Assembly (NCBI RefSeq): GCF_022968135.1
Contig: NZ_JALJRA010000001.1
Span: 310,001-374,000, forward strand
Source of the DNA: Pseudorhizobium tarimense
Lineage (GTDB): Bacteria > Pseudomonadota > Alphaproteobacteria > Rhizobiales > Rhizobiaceae
Direction of reading: 5' to 3'
DNA: 64,000 nucleotides
This document shows, in pieces, positions 28,124-36,974 of the stretch. The notes under the pieces are model-generated. The model saw only the letters and a list, made by a program, of their open reading frames with translations, ran no database searches and was not told where the DNA came from. Within the stretch, counting starts at the first letter, position 1. Every line of letters begins with the position of its first letter. Position numbers and translations under genes: made by a program.

Positions 28124-30049
28124 CTACCAACCGCCGCCGCCCCCTCCTCCTCCTCCGCCGCCGGAAAAGCCGCCGCCGGAGGAGAAGCCGGAGGACGAGG
28201 AGCTGGTCTTCGGTGCCGGGATGGTGGAGGCGATGGTCGAGGCCATGGAGGACGAGAAGCCGCCGATGCGGCCGCCGAAGCTGCCGATGTCGCGGCCTCC
28301 GTACCATGTCGGTACGTAGCTTGCCGCAGCAGCGCCTGCCGCAGCCGAAGCAAGCCATGCTTCGAAGTGCTCACTCCACGGCTTTTCAACACCGAGCGCT
28401 ACTGCGTAGGGCAATAGCGTCTCGAAGTGCTGCGGCGACATCTGCGGAGCGCCTGCCATGTTCATCCGGTCCTTCTCGGCAAGGGTAAGATAGGTTCGCA
28501 GACCCTCTATCCCGTCCATCAGCTTACGCCCCAACGGGGTCGGTGCTCCCATCAGGAAGAAGAAGATGACGTTCACCAGCACGATCCCCCCAACCGACAC
28601 GAGGAGCGGCCAGTGGTCCTGTGCGGAAAGCTCGGCAAAGACCATCACAAGGAGGCTTGAGAGGATGGAAATGGCCACGAGGCCGAAAAAGCCGAGAATG
28701 ACCACGGAGAAGATCTTGGACGCCAGCGAGCGGCCGCGCCGGAGCCTCTTGCCGATGCTCACCGCAAAGCTGCCGAAGAAGGCGGCCAGGAAAACCGGAA
28801 CGATGAAGACGACCATCAGGTCCGGCTCGATGTTTCCGAACAGGAACAGCAGGGCGAGCGCGACAGCGCTCAGGGCGACGCCGCCAATCACGTAGCCGAT
28901 GTTCGAGCGATAGTATTTGCCTCGATGTTCCGTCTCTATCGCGCGGCGGAAATTGGCGCCGACGGTCTGAATCTTGGAGCCGTTCGCCTTGTCGATGACC
29001 ATTTCTTCGCCAGGGCTGCCGATGTCCTTGAGTAGAGCTGCTTGCCCAGCAGGCAAGGAGGGGTTGATCCTCTTGTCGGTACGGCGGATCGTGATCGAGG
29101 ATTTCAGGCCTTCCAGCGTGACATAGCCCGTGACCGCCAGATCGATGGCGCTCGCCGACAGTGCCGTCCAGCCGCCGCCCGAAAATCCCTTGTTGTCGAT
29201 ATAGTTTGCAAGGGCCGGCGAAATGCCATCGGGCGGATCCCAGCGCGGCACGACCACACCTTCCGCCGGGTCACGGCCGACGCGCGTCCAGTTGCGGGCG
29301 TAGTAGAGCGCGACGACGAGCAGCCCGCCAAGCCCCAAGATCGCGTTCATGTTGTCGCGCAGCCACCAGCCTCGCTGCTCGGCATTCGATGGCGGATCGA
29401 TCACGCCTTTTTGAATTCCCACCACCACCGTCAGCCCTTCCCCCGGTAGAAGAGGCTGCAGCGTGGAGAAGACGGCCGTGTTTCCGTTCGCGCGCATGGT
29501 GACATTCGTGTCGGCGCTGCCGAGCGGTCCTGTATAGGCGACCGTTTCCGTCACCTGGGAACCGGCAGGCAGCGTCACCCGAGCCGACGCCTGTTCGATC
29601 CGGAACATCCAGCCGTTGCCGGTGACATTCCAGTAAAGCTCGTCGTGATCGTCGAAATAGCGGATCTGCCGGTCGGTCCTGTAGGTGATCACATAGGTGT
29701 ACGGACCACGGTCGAGCTGCGATTCGGCAGAACCGGCATAGATGCGAACGCCGCCGGCAACGCTTTCGGTATGCCACTCCTCCGGTTCCCCGTCGCGGGT
29801 GACGGAGAGGACCTCGAAGTCCACCCGTAGCGTACGCCCCTCCTCGTCTTCCAAGGTCAGCGGAAAGTCCCGAAAGATGCCGCGCCGGATGTCGCGGCCT
29901 TCGGCGTGGACCGTGATGGTTTCGGCAACCGTCAGTTCGCCATCGGCCGCAACCTGGATATCGGAATGATAGGAGCTGATACTTTCGGCTGCCATGGCTT
30001 GTATGGCCATGGCCAGCCAGAGCAGGACAGGCAGGAGGAACCGCAACAT
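28124..30049 (-). CDS. DUF2207 membrane protein with polyglycine tail
   Basis: A 641-residue protein. A signal peptide (about 1-20, LLWLAMAIQAMA-AES) precedes a large extracytoplasmic DUF2207 domain (about 22-235, GIFRDFPLTLEDEEGRTLRV). TM segments lie near 245-262 and 400-510 (four helices). The C-terminus is a Ser/Gly-rich tail ending in a run of about eleven glycines and a tryptophan. It lies 10 bp behind a LemA gene. LemA plus DUF2207 or TPM proteins with such glycine tails recur in many bacteria; the function of the pair is not established. The start ATG 30049 directly gives the signal peptide. Confidence 0.88.
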   Translation of the reverse strand: MLRFLLPVLLWLAMAIQAMAAESISSYHSDIQVAADGELTVAETITVHAEGRDIRRGIFRDFPLTLEDEEGRTLRVDFEVLSVTRDGEPEEWHTESVAGGVRIYAGSAESQLDRGPYTYVITYRTDRQIRYFDDHDELYWNVTGNGWMFRIEQASARVTLPAGSQVTETVAYTGPLGSADTNVTMRANGNTAVFSTLQPLLPGEGLTVVVGIQKGVIDPPSNAEQRGWWLRDNMNAILGLGGLLVVALYYARNWTRVGRDPAEGVVVPRWDPPDGISPALANYIDNKGFSGGGWTALSASAIDLAVTGYVTLEGLKSSITIRRTDKRINPSLPAGQAALLKDIGSPGEEMVIDKANGSKIQTVGANFRRAIETEHRGKYYRSNIGYVIGGVALSAVALALLFLFGNIEPDLMVVFIVPVFLAAFFGSFAVSIGKRLRRGRSLASKIFSVVILGFFGLVAISILSSLLVMVFAELSAQDHWPLLVSVGGIVLVNVIFFFLMGAPTPLGRKLMDGIEGLRTYLTLAEKDRMNMAGAPQMSPQHFETLLPYAVALGVEKPWSEHFEAWLASAAAGAAAASYVPTWYGGRDIGSFGGRIGGFSSSMASTIASTIPAPKTSSSSSGFSSGGGFSGGGGGGGGGGGW

Positions 30050-30059
30050 CGTCCGTCCG

Positions 30060-30611
30060 CTAGAACTTGACCGCAGGAACTGCCCGATCGGCCGGATCCT
30101 CGATCTCGAAATACTCGCGCTTGGAGAACCCGAACTGATTGGCGACGATGTTCGATGGCACGCTTTCGACCTTCACGTTCAGGTCGCGCACGGCGCCGTT
30201 GTAGTAGCGCCGGGACATCTGGACCTCGTGTTCGATCGCTTCTAACGAGTTCTGCAGTTCCAGGAAGTTCTGGTTCGCCTTTAAGTCCGGATAGGCTTCA
30301 GCCAAAGCAACGAGCCTGCCGAGCGCCTGGCTGAGCAGGCCCTCCGCCTGCGCCCGGCTTGCAACATCGCCGGGTGCGACGGACTGGGCACGGTTTCGAA
30401 GCTCGACGACCTCCTCGAAGGTCGACTTCTCGTGAGCGGCATAGCCCTTCACGGTCTCGATCAGGTTCGGGATGAGGTCGGCGCGGCGCTTCAGCTGCAC
30501 GTCGATCCCCGACCACGCCTCCTCCGCCATCTGACGCGACTTGACGAGGCTGTTGTAGAGGAAGACGCCGTACAGGATGATTAGTACGACAATGCCGAGC
30601 AGGATATACAT
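30060..30611 (-). CDS. lemA: LemA family protein
   Basis: A 183-residue protein with an N-terminal membrane helix (ILLGIVVLIILYGVFLYNSL, 3-22) and the LemA helical bundle outside it (EAWSGIDVQLKRRADLIPNL, 36-55). The pattern VKGYAAHEKSTFEEV is typical. LemA proteins are membrane-bound with mostly unknown roles. It is the first gene of the two-gene unit with DUF2207 (10 bp gap) and is preceded by an inverted repeat separating it from glyQ. This suggests its own promoter in the 73-bp gap, or read-through from glyQ. Confidence 0.92.
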   Translation of the reverse strand: MYILLGIVVLIILYGVFLYNSLVKSRQMAEEAWSGIDVQLKRRADLIPNLIETVKGYAAHEKSTFEEVVELRNRAQSVAPGDVASRAQAEGLLSQALGRLVALAEAYPDLKANQNFLELQNSLEAIEHEVQMSRRYYNGAVRDLNVKVESVPSNIVANQFGFSKREYFEIEDPADRAVPAVKF

Positions 30612-30623
30612 CCGAAGACCCCC

Positions 30624-30660
30624 AGAAGCTTTCAGTCCGGCCGGACACTAGAAAGCTTTT
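30624..30660 (-). repeat. Nested inverted repeat between glyQ and lemA
   Basis: The outer arms AAGCTTTC (30626-30633) and GAAAGCTT (30651-30658) enclose the perfect palindrome GTCCGGCCGGAC (30635-30646). Together they can form a long hairpin in RNA on either strand. On the minus strand, where glyQ and lemA are transcribed, no T-tract follows; on the plus strand TTTT follows. It could be a glyQ terminator, an RNA processing site, or an operator. Confidence 0.5.
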
Positions 30661-30684
30661 AGAAACCCGTCAAACTGCCGTTCT

Positions 30685-31641
30685 TCAGGCCGCTTCGCTG
30701 CCGAAATTGATGCCGCCGGCATCCGTCAGCAGGAAGGCTTCCCCGCAAGCCTTGGCGAGGGTGCGCACGCGCAGGATGTAGCTCTGCCGCTCCGTGACCG
30801 AAATCACGCCGCGGGCATCGAGCAGGTTGAAGACGTGCGATGCCTTGATGCACTGGTCGTAGGCCGGGAAGACGCATTTGTGCAGCATCTGGTTTGCACT
30901 GGCACCAGGGGCGCCGGCTGCCAGCAGAGCCTGGCACTCCTTCTCCGCGTCGATGAAGTGTCGGTGCAGCATTGCGGTATCGGCGAACTCGAAGTTATGG
31001 CGGGAATATTCCTGCTCGGCCTGCAGAAAGACGTCGCCGTAGGAAATCTTCTCTTCGCCTTCGCGACCGTTGAAGTTCAGCTCATAGACGTTGTCGACGC
31101 CTTGGACGTACATGGCGAGGCGCTCGAGGCCGTAGGTGAGTTCGCCGGCAACAGGCGAGCATTCGATGCCGCAGACCTGTTGGAAATAGGTGAACTGCGA
31201 AACTTCCATGCCGTCGCACCAGCATTCCCAGCCGAGGCCCCAGGCGCCGAGCGTCGGGCTTTCCCAGTCGTCCTCGACGAAGCGGACATCGTGCAGCAGA
31301 GGATCGAGCCCGATTGCCTTCAGGGAACCAAGATAGAGCTCCTGCAGATTGGACGGGTTAGGCTTCAGGATGACCTGGTACTGGTAGTAGTGCTGCAGGC
31401 GGTTCGGGTTTTCCCCGTAGCGGCCGTCAGACGGGCGACGGGACGGCTGCACATAGGCAGCCTTCCACGGCTTCGGACCGAGCGCACGAAGGGTCGTGGC
31501 CGGATGGAACGTGCCGGCGCCGACTTCCATGTCGTAAGGCTGCAGTACGGCGCAGCCCTTGTCCGCCCAGTAGTTGTGCAGAGCCAGGATCAGCCCCTGG
31601 AAGGAGCGTGTCGGGGACATGTGGTCGGGAAGGTCGGTCAT
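30685..31641 (-). CDS. glyQ: Glycine-tRNA ligase alpha subunit
   Basis: A 318-residue catalytic alpha chain of class II glycyl-tRNA synthetase. [19 protein letters not shown] near the N-terminus, [19 protein letters not shown] (40-58) and [19 protein letters not shown] (121-139) are the family signatures with the class II motifs. Length is normal. It is preceded on the same strand by a 63-codon gene and sppA-like peptidase, and followed by lemA. It works with glyS (25733-28018) to charge tRNA-Gly in the cytosol. Confidence 0.97.
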   Translation of the reverse strand: MTDLPDHMSPTRSFQGLILALHNYWADKGCAVLQPYDMEVGAGTFHPATTLRALGPKPWKAAYVQPSRRPSDGRYGENPNRLQHYYQYQVILKPNPSNLQELYLGSLKAIGLDPLLHDVRFVEDDWESPTLGAWGLGWECWCDGMEVSQFTYFQQVCGIECSPVAGELTYGLERLAMYVQGVDNVYELNFNGREGEEKISYGDVFLQAEQEYSRHNFEFADTAMLHRHFIDAEKECQALLAAGAPGASANQMLHKCVFPAYDQCIKASHVFNLLDARGVISVTERQSYILRVRTLAKACGEAFLLTDAGGINFGSEAA

Positions 31642-31730
31642 CGCTTTTCGCCGGCATCTTTGATTAGATGCGGACGAGTGCCATGCAGAGCCGCAAGGGT
31701 CAAGGTTTTATGGATCTGCCGGTGTCGCGC

Positions 31731-31922
31731 TCAATCGTCATTACGTTTCACGCGGTACTCGCCCGTCTCCGGATCCTTGACCAGCGTGCCTGAGGCGCCC
31801 GTCTCCCGCTCCTTTCCCCGCTCGCGAGAGCGCGCCGTCAGCTTCTCGGCATCCCGAACGAACCGTTGGTAGAGCAGCCAGCCGCCACCAACGATCAGGA
31901 TGAAGAAAATGAGCTGCACCAT
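31731..31922 (-). CDS. Small single-pass membrane protein
   Basis: A 63-residue protein starting MVQLIFFILIVGGGWLLYQ, a single N-terminal membrane helix (3-18), followed by a charged tail (RDAEKLTARSRERGKERETG) ending DPETGEYRVKRNDD. The start was set at 31922 because upstream codons of the frame overlap the peptidase gene and encode noise. It lies 28 bp after the S49 peptidase stop. I recall similar small proteins at this place in rhizobia, without known function. The tail is likely cytoplasmic. Confidence 0.6.
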   Translation of the reverse strand: MVQLIFFILIVGGGWLLYQRFVRDAEKLTARSRERGKERETGASGTLVKDPETGEYRVKRNDD

Positions 31923-31950
31923 CTCCGTCGCTTCCCCCCCAAATCGGCCC

Positions 31951-32817
31951 TCAAAGGCCGTAACGGCTCCACATTGCCTTTTCCTCCAGCGCTTCCGCAA
32001 GACCGGATGCGGCACCGGCACCGATTGCGCCGGCACCACCCTGTCCGCTGACGACGCCCGGAAGGCGGCGACCGAACATATTGCGGGCCCCTGCGACTAG
32101 TTCGAGACGCGTCTTGTCACCGTAGCGGCACTTAAGCGTTTCGCGCATTTCACCGATGCCATCGACCAGGCCGAGGTCGAGCCCGCGGACGCCGGTCCAG
32201 AACAATCCCGAGAAGATCGTCGCATCATCAGCCAGCCGGCTGCCGCGGCGCGCCTTCACCATGTCGATGAAGACCTTGTGGATCTCCAGCTGTAGCGTCT
32301 TCAGATATTCGACGTCACCTTCCTTCTCGGGCTGGAACGGGTCGAGGATCACCTTGTTCTCGCCTGCCGTGTAAACACGACGCTCCACGCCGATCTTGCG
32401 CAGCAGCTCCGGGAAACCGAAACCGCCGGAGACTACGCCTATCGAACCGACGATCGAGGTCGGGTCGGCGAAGATCTCGTCACCTGCAAGAGCGATCATG
32501 TAGCCTCCAGATGCCGCGACATCCTCGACGAACATCAGGACCTTCTTGTTCTTCTCCTCGGCCAAGGCGCGAATGCGCTGGTAGATCAGCCGAGACTGGA
32601 CCGGCGAGCCGCCCGGCGAATTGATGGAGATAGCAACGGCCGGCGCATCCTTCTTGGCGAAAGCCTTTTCCAGCATCGGCGCAACATTGGCGAGGTTGAG
32701 GCTTGGCCGGAACTGGCTGCCGCCGGTCATGATGACGCCTTGAAGCCTGACGACCGGAATGGCTGTTCCCTCCTTACGGAATCGCTTCGGCATCACACGC
32801 GACAATAATCCAGCCAT
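31951..32817 (-). CDS. S49 family peptidase (SppA/SohB type)
   Basis: A 288-residue short-form signal peptide peptidase-like protease. It shows VAISINSPGGSPVQSRLIYQ (61-80) and DVAASGGYMIALAGDEI (99-115). Ser103 is the expected nucleophile and Lys155, 52 residues later in AGENK, matches the Ser/Lys spacing of Bacillus SppA. No clear N-terminal membrane anchor is present, so it may associate peripherally. ATG 32817 follows GGAGAAGGAT. It degrades leftover signal peptides or membrane protein fragments by analogy. Upstream neighbour is the methyltransferase gene, 77 bp away. Confidence 0.9.
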   Translation of the reverse strand: MAGLLSRVMPKRFRKEGTAIPVVRLQGVIMTGGSQFRPSLNLANVAPMLEKAFAKKDAPAVAISINSPGGSPVQSRLIYQRIRALAEEKNKKVLMFVEDVAASGGYMIALAGDEIFADPTSIVGSIGVVSGGFGFPELLRKIGVERRVYTAGENKVILDPFQPEKEGDVEYLKTLQLEIHKVFIDMVKARRGSRLADDATIFSGLFWTGVRGLDLGLVDGIGEMRETLKCRYGDKTRLELVAGARNMFGRRLPGVVSGQGGAGAIGAGAASGLAEALEEKAMWSRYGL

Positions 32818-32894
32818 TTCAGATCCTTCTCCACGGGTTGGTGAAGACAGATGTATGGTCAGCGACCGCAAACGCAATGGGACTGTTTGGTTTT

Positions 32895-33674
32895 TCAGCG
32901 ACGGGCGGGGTGGCGGCGCGAGTAGCCCAAGCGACCGTTATTGAGATCGTCTGCCGTCCTGGTGAAGCTATGTCCCTCGTCCCCATGGAGGAACAGCGGT
33001 GCCCGAAAAAGAAGCCGTGCGCGCGATCCCTTGATCGCCGTGACCAGCAGTCGCGTTGCGTCCTCCTTGGGCCGGGGATGAACGGCGGTGATTTCCAGTC
33101 CGCCGAACCGCTTGCCGCAGGCGGCGATGATCTCGGCCACCGACTGCGGCCTTGCGATGAGAGAGAGCTGTCCTCCAGGTTTCATGATCGCGCCCGCCGT
33201 CCTGATCCAGCTCTCGAACAGGCCTTCACGCATGGCATGAGCTTCCGCCTTCAGCGCATCGGGGGTCAGGCGGTCGGTCGGATCGTTGAAGGGCGGGTTC
33301 ATGATGACATGATCGTGAACCTCGTCCTCCAGGCCGGCGACGAACCTCGCCTTGCCGGTCAGCGTGACATCCGCTTCGAGTACCACCACGCGCGACGCGA
33401 CAGCCTCGTTCTCGGGCAGCGAAAGGGTCTTGCGCGCATACTCGGCCATCAGGGGCGACCGCTCGACCAGCAGAACGCGCGCCTGCGGAAGCCGCGACGC
33501 AACGGCAAGGCCGACCGCTCCGGCACCCGAACCGAGGTCGGCGACACTCACAGGACCCGCAGCATCCACGAGCGATGCGAGCAGCATGGCATCTACGCCG
33601 GATCGATGCCCGGCTCCCTTCGGCTGTACTACATGGAAGCGGCCTCTGTGGAACGCGTCGATGGTCTCGCTCAT
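32895..33674 (-). CDS. tRNA1(Val) (adenine-N6)-methyltransferase-like protein (TrmN6 family)
   Basis: A 259-residue Rossmann methyltransferase. The SAM site VADLGSGAGAVGLAVA (about 43-58) and the amino-methyltransferase motif HVIMNPPFNDP (about 120-130) indicate N6-adenine or similar modification. The N-terminus SETIDAFHRGRFHVVQPKGAGHRSGVDAMLLA is typical of TrmN6/YfiC-like enzymes, which methylate A37 of tRNA-Val; another RNA target is possible. The start overlaps the DUF2007 stop by ATGA (33671-33674), so the two are translationally coupled. Confidence 0.85.
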   Translation of the reverse strand: MSETIDAFHRGRFHVVQPKGAGHRSGVDAMLLASLVDAAGPVSVADLGSGAGAVGLAVASRLPQARVLLVERSPLMAEYARKTLSLPENEAVASRVVVLEADVTLTGKARFVAGLEDEVHDHVIMNPPFNDPTDRLTPDALKAEAHAMREGLFESWIRTAGAIMKPGGQLSLIARPQSVAEIIAACGKRFGGLEITAVHPRPKEDATRLLVTAIKGSRARLLFRAPLFLHGDEGHSFTRTADDLNNGRLGYSRRHPARR

Positions 33675-33901
33675 GCGGGCCGCTCCCGAAGCTCCCCCGC
33701 CAGGCCGGCGTCGGTCAAGATCCGGCGCGCTTCGTCTGCCCGGTCTTCCTCGACGAGGAAGCGGCGCGGCAGCAAGCCCAAGGAGCCTTCGAGGATGCTC
33801 ATGGTCTGATCGGCAATCATGCAGTGTATGCCTGCGTCACGGATGAGGCTCTCAGCAAAGGAGAGAAGCACCGCATCATTCGTCCGGATGAGTTCCTGCA
33901 T
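33671..33901 (-). CDS. DUF2007 domain-containing protein
   Basis: A 76-residue protein, the whole of which is a DUF2007 unit: MQELIRTNDAVLLSFAESLI, a DQTMSILEGSLGLLPRRFLV middle and an EDRADEARRILTDAGL helix. The fold is ferredoxin-like; such proteins are thought to be signal-transducing or binding modules. I chose ATG 33901 to match recalled family N-termini; a GTG five codons upstream (33916) is the alternative. It is coupled to the TrmN6-like gene and divergent from the polyprenyl synthase. Confidence 0.8.
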   Translation of the reverse strand: MQELIRTNDAVLLSFAESLIRDAGIHCMIADQTMSILEGSLGLLPRRFLVEEDRADEARRILTDAGLAGELRERPA

Positions 33902-33926
33902 TGGATCCAATTTCACATTTCAATGT

Positions 33927-33969
33927 TTGGCAATTCGCGTCAGGGACGCTATAGGGCGATTTCTATAGC
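33927..33969 (+). promoter_or_regulatory. Promoter of the polyprenyl synthase gene with an inverted repeat
   Basis: TTGGCA (33927-33932), 17 nt and TATAGG (33950-33955) make a sound sigma-70 type promoter 47 bp ahead of the start codon. A perfect 7-bp inverted repeat GCTATAG (33948-33954) / CTATAGC (33963-33969) covers the -10 and the expected start point. It could be an operator or an RNA hairpin in the leader. Confidence 0.5.
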
Positions 33970-34001
33970 CCGTCGCGGCTTTTGAACAGGAGATCGGATC
34001 G

Positions 34002-35018
34002 TTGGGCGTCGTCGTACCGCTTGAAGAGGGCAAGAAGAAGCCGGCTTCCGTCAAGCCTCTCGTGGATCTGACGAAGGCAGATATGGAACGGGTCAACCAG
34101 CTGATCCTGTCCAAGGCAGGCTCCGACGTCCAGATGATCCCGGAGGTTGCCAACCACCTGATCTCTTCCGGTGGCAAGCGCTTGCGCCCGATGCTCACGC
34201 TCGCTGCGGCATCGATGTTCGGCTATGAGGGTGCAGGCCACGTGAAGCTGGCGACCAGCGTAGAGTTCATGCACACGGCGACGCTGTTGCACGACGACGT
34301 GGTGGACGAAAGCGACTTGCGCCGCGGCAAGTCGACGGCCCGGACGATCTGGGGCAACCAAGCGAGCGTTCTCGTCGGCGACTTCCTGCTCGGCCAGGCC
34401 TTCCGCATGATGGTGGATGTCGGCTCGCTCGATGCGCTGGATGTTCTTTCAACGGCCGCCTCGGTGATTGCCGAGGGCGAGGTGCTGCAGCTTTCCGTCG
34501 CGAAGAACATGGAGACGACGGAGGACGACTATCTTTCGGTCATCCGCGCCAAGACGGCCGCTCTGTTTGCCGCCGCCGCCGAAGTTGGCCCGATCATTGC
34601 CGAGGCCGACAAGGCGAACCGCGCCGCACTTCGCTCCTTCGGGATGAATCTCGGCTACGCTTTCCAGATGGTCGACGACGCGCTGGATTATGGCGGCACC
34701 GCCGCGGACCTCGGCAAGAATGTCGGCGACGATTTCCGCGAAGGCAAAATTACGCTTCCAGTGATTCTTGCCTTCAGGCGTGGAACCGCTGACGAACAAG
34801 CGTTTTGGCGTCGCGCTATCGAAAACGGCGAAAGCTCGGAGGAGAACCTCGTGCGCGCCCTGGAGCTGATCCGCAAGCACGACGCGCTGAACGACACGAT
34901 CGGCCGTGCCATCCATTACGGCACCATCGCGCGCGATGCGCTCGCTCCGCTGCCGGCCTCGCCTCACAAGGCGGCGCTGCTGGAAGTGATCGACTTCTCC
35001 ATCCAGCGCGTGAACTAG
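34002..35018 (+). CDS. Polyprenyl (octaprenyl/decaprenyl) diphosphate synthase
   Basis: A 338-residue trans-prenyltransferase building the side chain of ubiquinone from IPP and an allylic primer. The two Asp-rich motifs are HDDVVDESDLRRGKST (near 93) and VDDALDYGGTAADLGKN (near 225), with GKRLRPMLTL near 60. The start is TTG at 34002 after AACAGGAG; this matches the recalled Sinorhizobium N-terminus MGVVxPLEExK. Chain length (C40, C45, C50) is not safely readable; rhizobia usually carry Q10. It supplies UbiA (19006-19959). Confidence 0.93.
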   Translation: MGVVVPLEEGKKKPASVKPLVDLTKADMERVNQLILSKAGSDVQMIPEVANHLISSGGKRLRPMLTLAAASMFGYEGAGHVKLATSVEFMHTATLLHDDVVDESDLRRGKSTARTIWGNQASVLVGDFLLGQAFRMMVDVGSLDALDVLSTAASVIAEGEVLQLSVAKNMETTEDDYLSVIRAKTAALFAAAAEVGPIIAEADKANRAALRSFGMNLGYAFQMVDDALDYGGTAADLGKNVGDDFREGKITLPVILAFRRGTADEQAFWRRAIENGESSEENLVRALELIRKHDALNDTIGRAIHYGTIARDALAPLPASPHKAALLEVIDFSIQRVN

Positions 35019-35139
35019 GCCATCGTGAGCTCCAAGTTTTCTTGCGGTGCTGCGCCAAAAAAGCCATGCTGTCGGTGAATCAATCGGTGCGAGACGTCAT
35101 GGCGAAAGCCGCCGCGTCACGTTAACGAAAGGCACCTTC

Positions 35140-36969
35140 ATGCGGCATACCTCCAAACTCTTCCTGCTCTCCAGTGCAGCGCTGGTGATGGCCCTCTTCT
35201 TCGCAGGAGCCCCGAATGCCGCCACGCCGGAAGCGAAGCCCGCGGAAGAGAATGTGACATTCGAGCCTGCGAAGGTCGGCTCCTTCGCCGGCGCTTTCCT
35301 GGCCGCCCGCACGGCGGATGTCGATCACGATTACGACACGGCGATCCCGCTCTATCGAAAGGCGCTGGAATTCGATCCATCAAACCTGGAGATCCGCGAG
35401 CGCCTGATGATCGCGCTGCTGCTGGACGGTCAGTTCGAGGAAGGCCTGGCGGAGGCAGAAGCGCTCAAGGAAGACGATGCGGTAGAGCGCATTACCACCA
35501 TCGTTCGCGGTCTCGACGCGATCCGTGACGGGCGGTTTGCCGATGCGAAGGAAATGGTGGCCTACAAGGGGCCCAACGATCTCGACCGGCTGACTCAGAC
35601 GCTGATCGGCGCCTGGGCGGATGTCGGTGCCGGCAAGGGCAAGCGCGCCCTCGAGACCGTCTCGAAGATGAAAGGTCCTGACTGGTTCAAGGTCTTTACC
35701 GACTACCACATGGGCGCGATGGCGATCCAGATGGGAGACACCAGTGCGGCCCGCAAGCACCTGACGGCGGCCATCACCAATGAAGAGGCCGTGGCCACGG
35801 CGCCCGACACCTTCATGCGTGCTGTGATGGCACTGGCCCGGCTCGAAGCGGCGGCAGGCAACAAACAGAAGGCGCTCGATGCGATCTCCGTTGGCGACGG
35901 GATGATCAGCAATTACGCGCCGCTCAAGGCCCTTCGCGAGAGCATCGAGGCCGGCGAGAAGCCGGAGCAGCAGATAACCAGCGCTGCCGAGGGTGCGTCG
36001 GCAGTGCTATTCTCCGTCGGTGCGGCCTTGAACCGCCAAGGGGCGGAGGACATGGTCTCCCTCTACCTGCAGGTTTCGCATGCTCTCGATCCCGACAGCG
36101 CCGACACGCTAATCCTGCTCGGTGGCATTGCCGAAAAGCTGGAGCAGCCGGAGCGGGCAATTTCTTACTACCAGCAGGTTCCGGAGGATTCGCCAATGCG
36201 GCGTATTTCGGAGCTGCAGCTCGGTCTGGCACTTGCTGGCACTGACAAGGTGAACGATGCACGGGAACACCTGAAGGCGCTCATTGAATCGGACCCGTCT
36301 GACCTTCGCAGCTACCTTGCCTATGGCAGCGTGCTTTCCGATGCCAAGGACTACGAGGCAATGGCCGCCAATTACGACAAGGCAGTCGAGGCTATCGGTC
36401 CGGTTGCCGACCCCGGCGACTGGACAATCTTCTTCCAGCGCGGCATCGCCTACGAGCGCCTGAAGAAGTGGGAGCAGGCCGAGCCGAACTTCCGCAAGGC
36501 GCTGGAGCTTAATCCGGAACAGCCGCAGGTGCTGAACTACTTGGGCTACTCCTGGGTGGACATGAACCGCAACCTAGACGAGGGGCTCGACATGATCCGT
36601 CGCGCGGTGGAGCTGCGCCCGGATGATGGCTATGTCGTCGACTCGCTGGGCTGGGCCTATTACCGCCTCGGCCGCTTCGAGGAAGCGGTGGCGGAACTGG
36701 AGCGGGCCGTTCAGCTGCGCGCTGGCGATGCGACCATCAACGATCACCTGGGCGACGCCTACTGGCGTGTCGGGCGCAAGCTCGAGGCCGTCTACCAGTG
36801 GAACCGGGCGCTGATCTCCGAAGGCGAGGACGTCAACCGCGAGCACATCAAGGAAAAGATCGCTGAAGGCCTGCCTCCGCTCGATCCGACGGCGACCACC
36901 GCGGACAAGAGCCCTTCTGCGCCTGCCGCACCTGCCCCGGCGCCCGCACCGGCCGACAAGAAATCCTGA
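35140..36969 (+). CDS. TPR repeat protein, exported
   Basis: A 609-residue protein with a signal peptide (about 1-28, ALVMALFFAGAPNAA-T) and many tetratricopeptide repeats, clearest at the C-terminal half (WEQAEPNFRKALELNPEQPQVLNYLGYSWVD region, split here as two units, and RFEEAVAELERAVQLR). The last 30 residues are Ala/Pro-rich. It is the only known class of large TPR protein placed just ahead of ispE in rhizobia, in my recollection. The function is a scaffold, probably periplasmic or outer-membrane linked. ATG 35140 follows AACGAAAGGCACC; the longer frame upstream is noise. ispE starts 5 bp after its stop. Confidence 0.82.
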   Translation: MRHTSKLFLLSSAALVMALFFAGAPNAATPEAKPAEENVTFEPAKVGSFAGAFLAARTADVDHDYDTAIPLYRKALEFDPSNLEIRERLMIALLLDGQFEEGLAEAEALKEDDAVERITTIVRGLDAIRDGRFADAKEMVAYKGPNDLDRLTQTLIGAWADVGAGKGKRALETVSKMKGPDWFKVFTDYHMGAMAIQMGDTSAARKHLTAAITNEEAVATAPDTFMRAVMALARLEAAAGNKQKALDAISVGDGMISNYAPLKALRESIEAGEKPEQQITSAAEGASAVLFSVGAALNRQGAEDMVSLYLQVSHALDPDSADTLILLGGIAEKLEQPERAISYYQQVPEDSPMRRISELQLGLALAGTDKVNDAREHLKALIESDPSDLRSYLAYGSVLSDAKDYEAMAANYDKAVEAIGPVADPGDWTIFFQRGIAYERLKKWEQAEPNFRKALELNPEQPQVLNYLGYSWVDMNRNLDEGLDMIRRAVELRPDDGYVVDSLGWAYYRLGRFEEAVAELERAVQLRAGDATINDHLGDAYWRVGRKLEAVYQWNRALISEGEDVNREHIKEKIAEGLPPLDPTATTADKSPSAPAAPAPAPAPADKKS

Positions 36970-36974
36970 GGACT

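Noticed and set aside
28104..28319. Proline-rich 71-codon plus-strand frame
   Set aside because: It is the antisense of the Gly/Ser tail of the DUF2207 protein.
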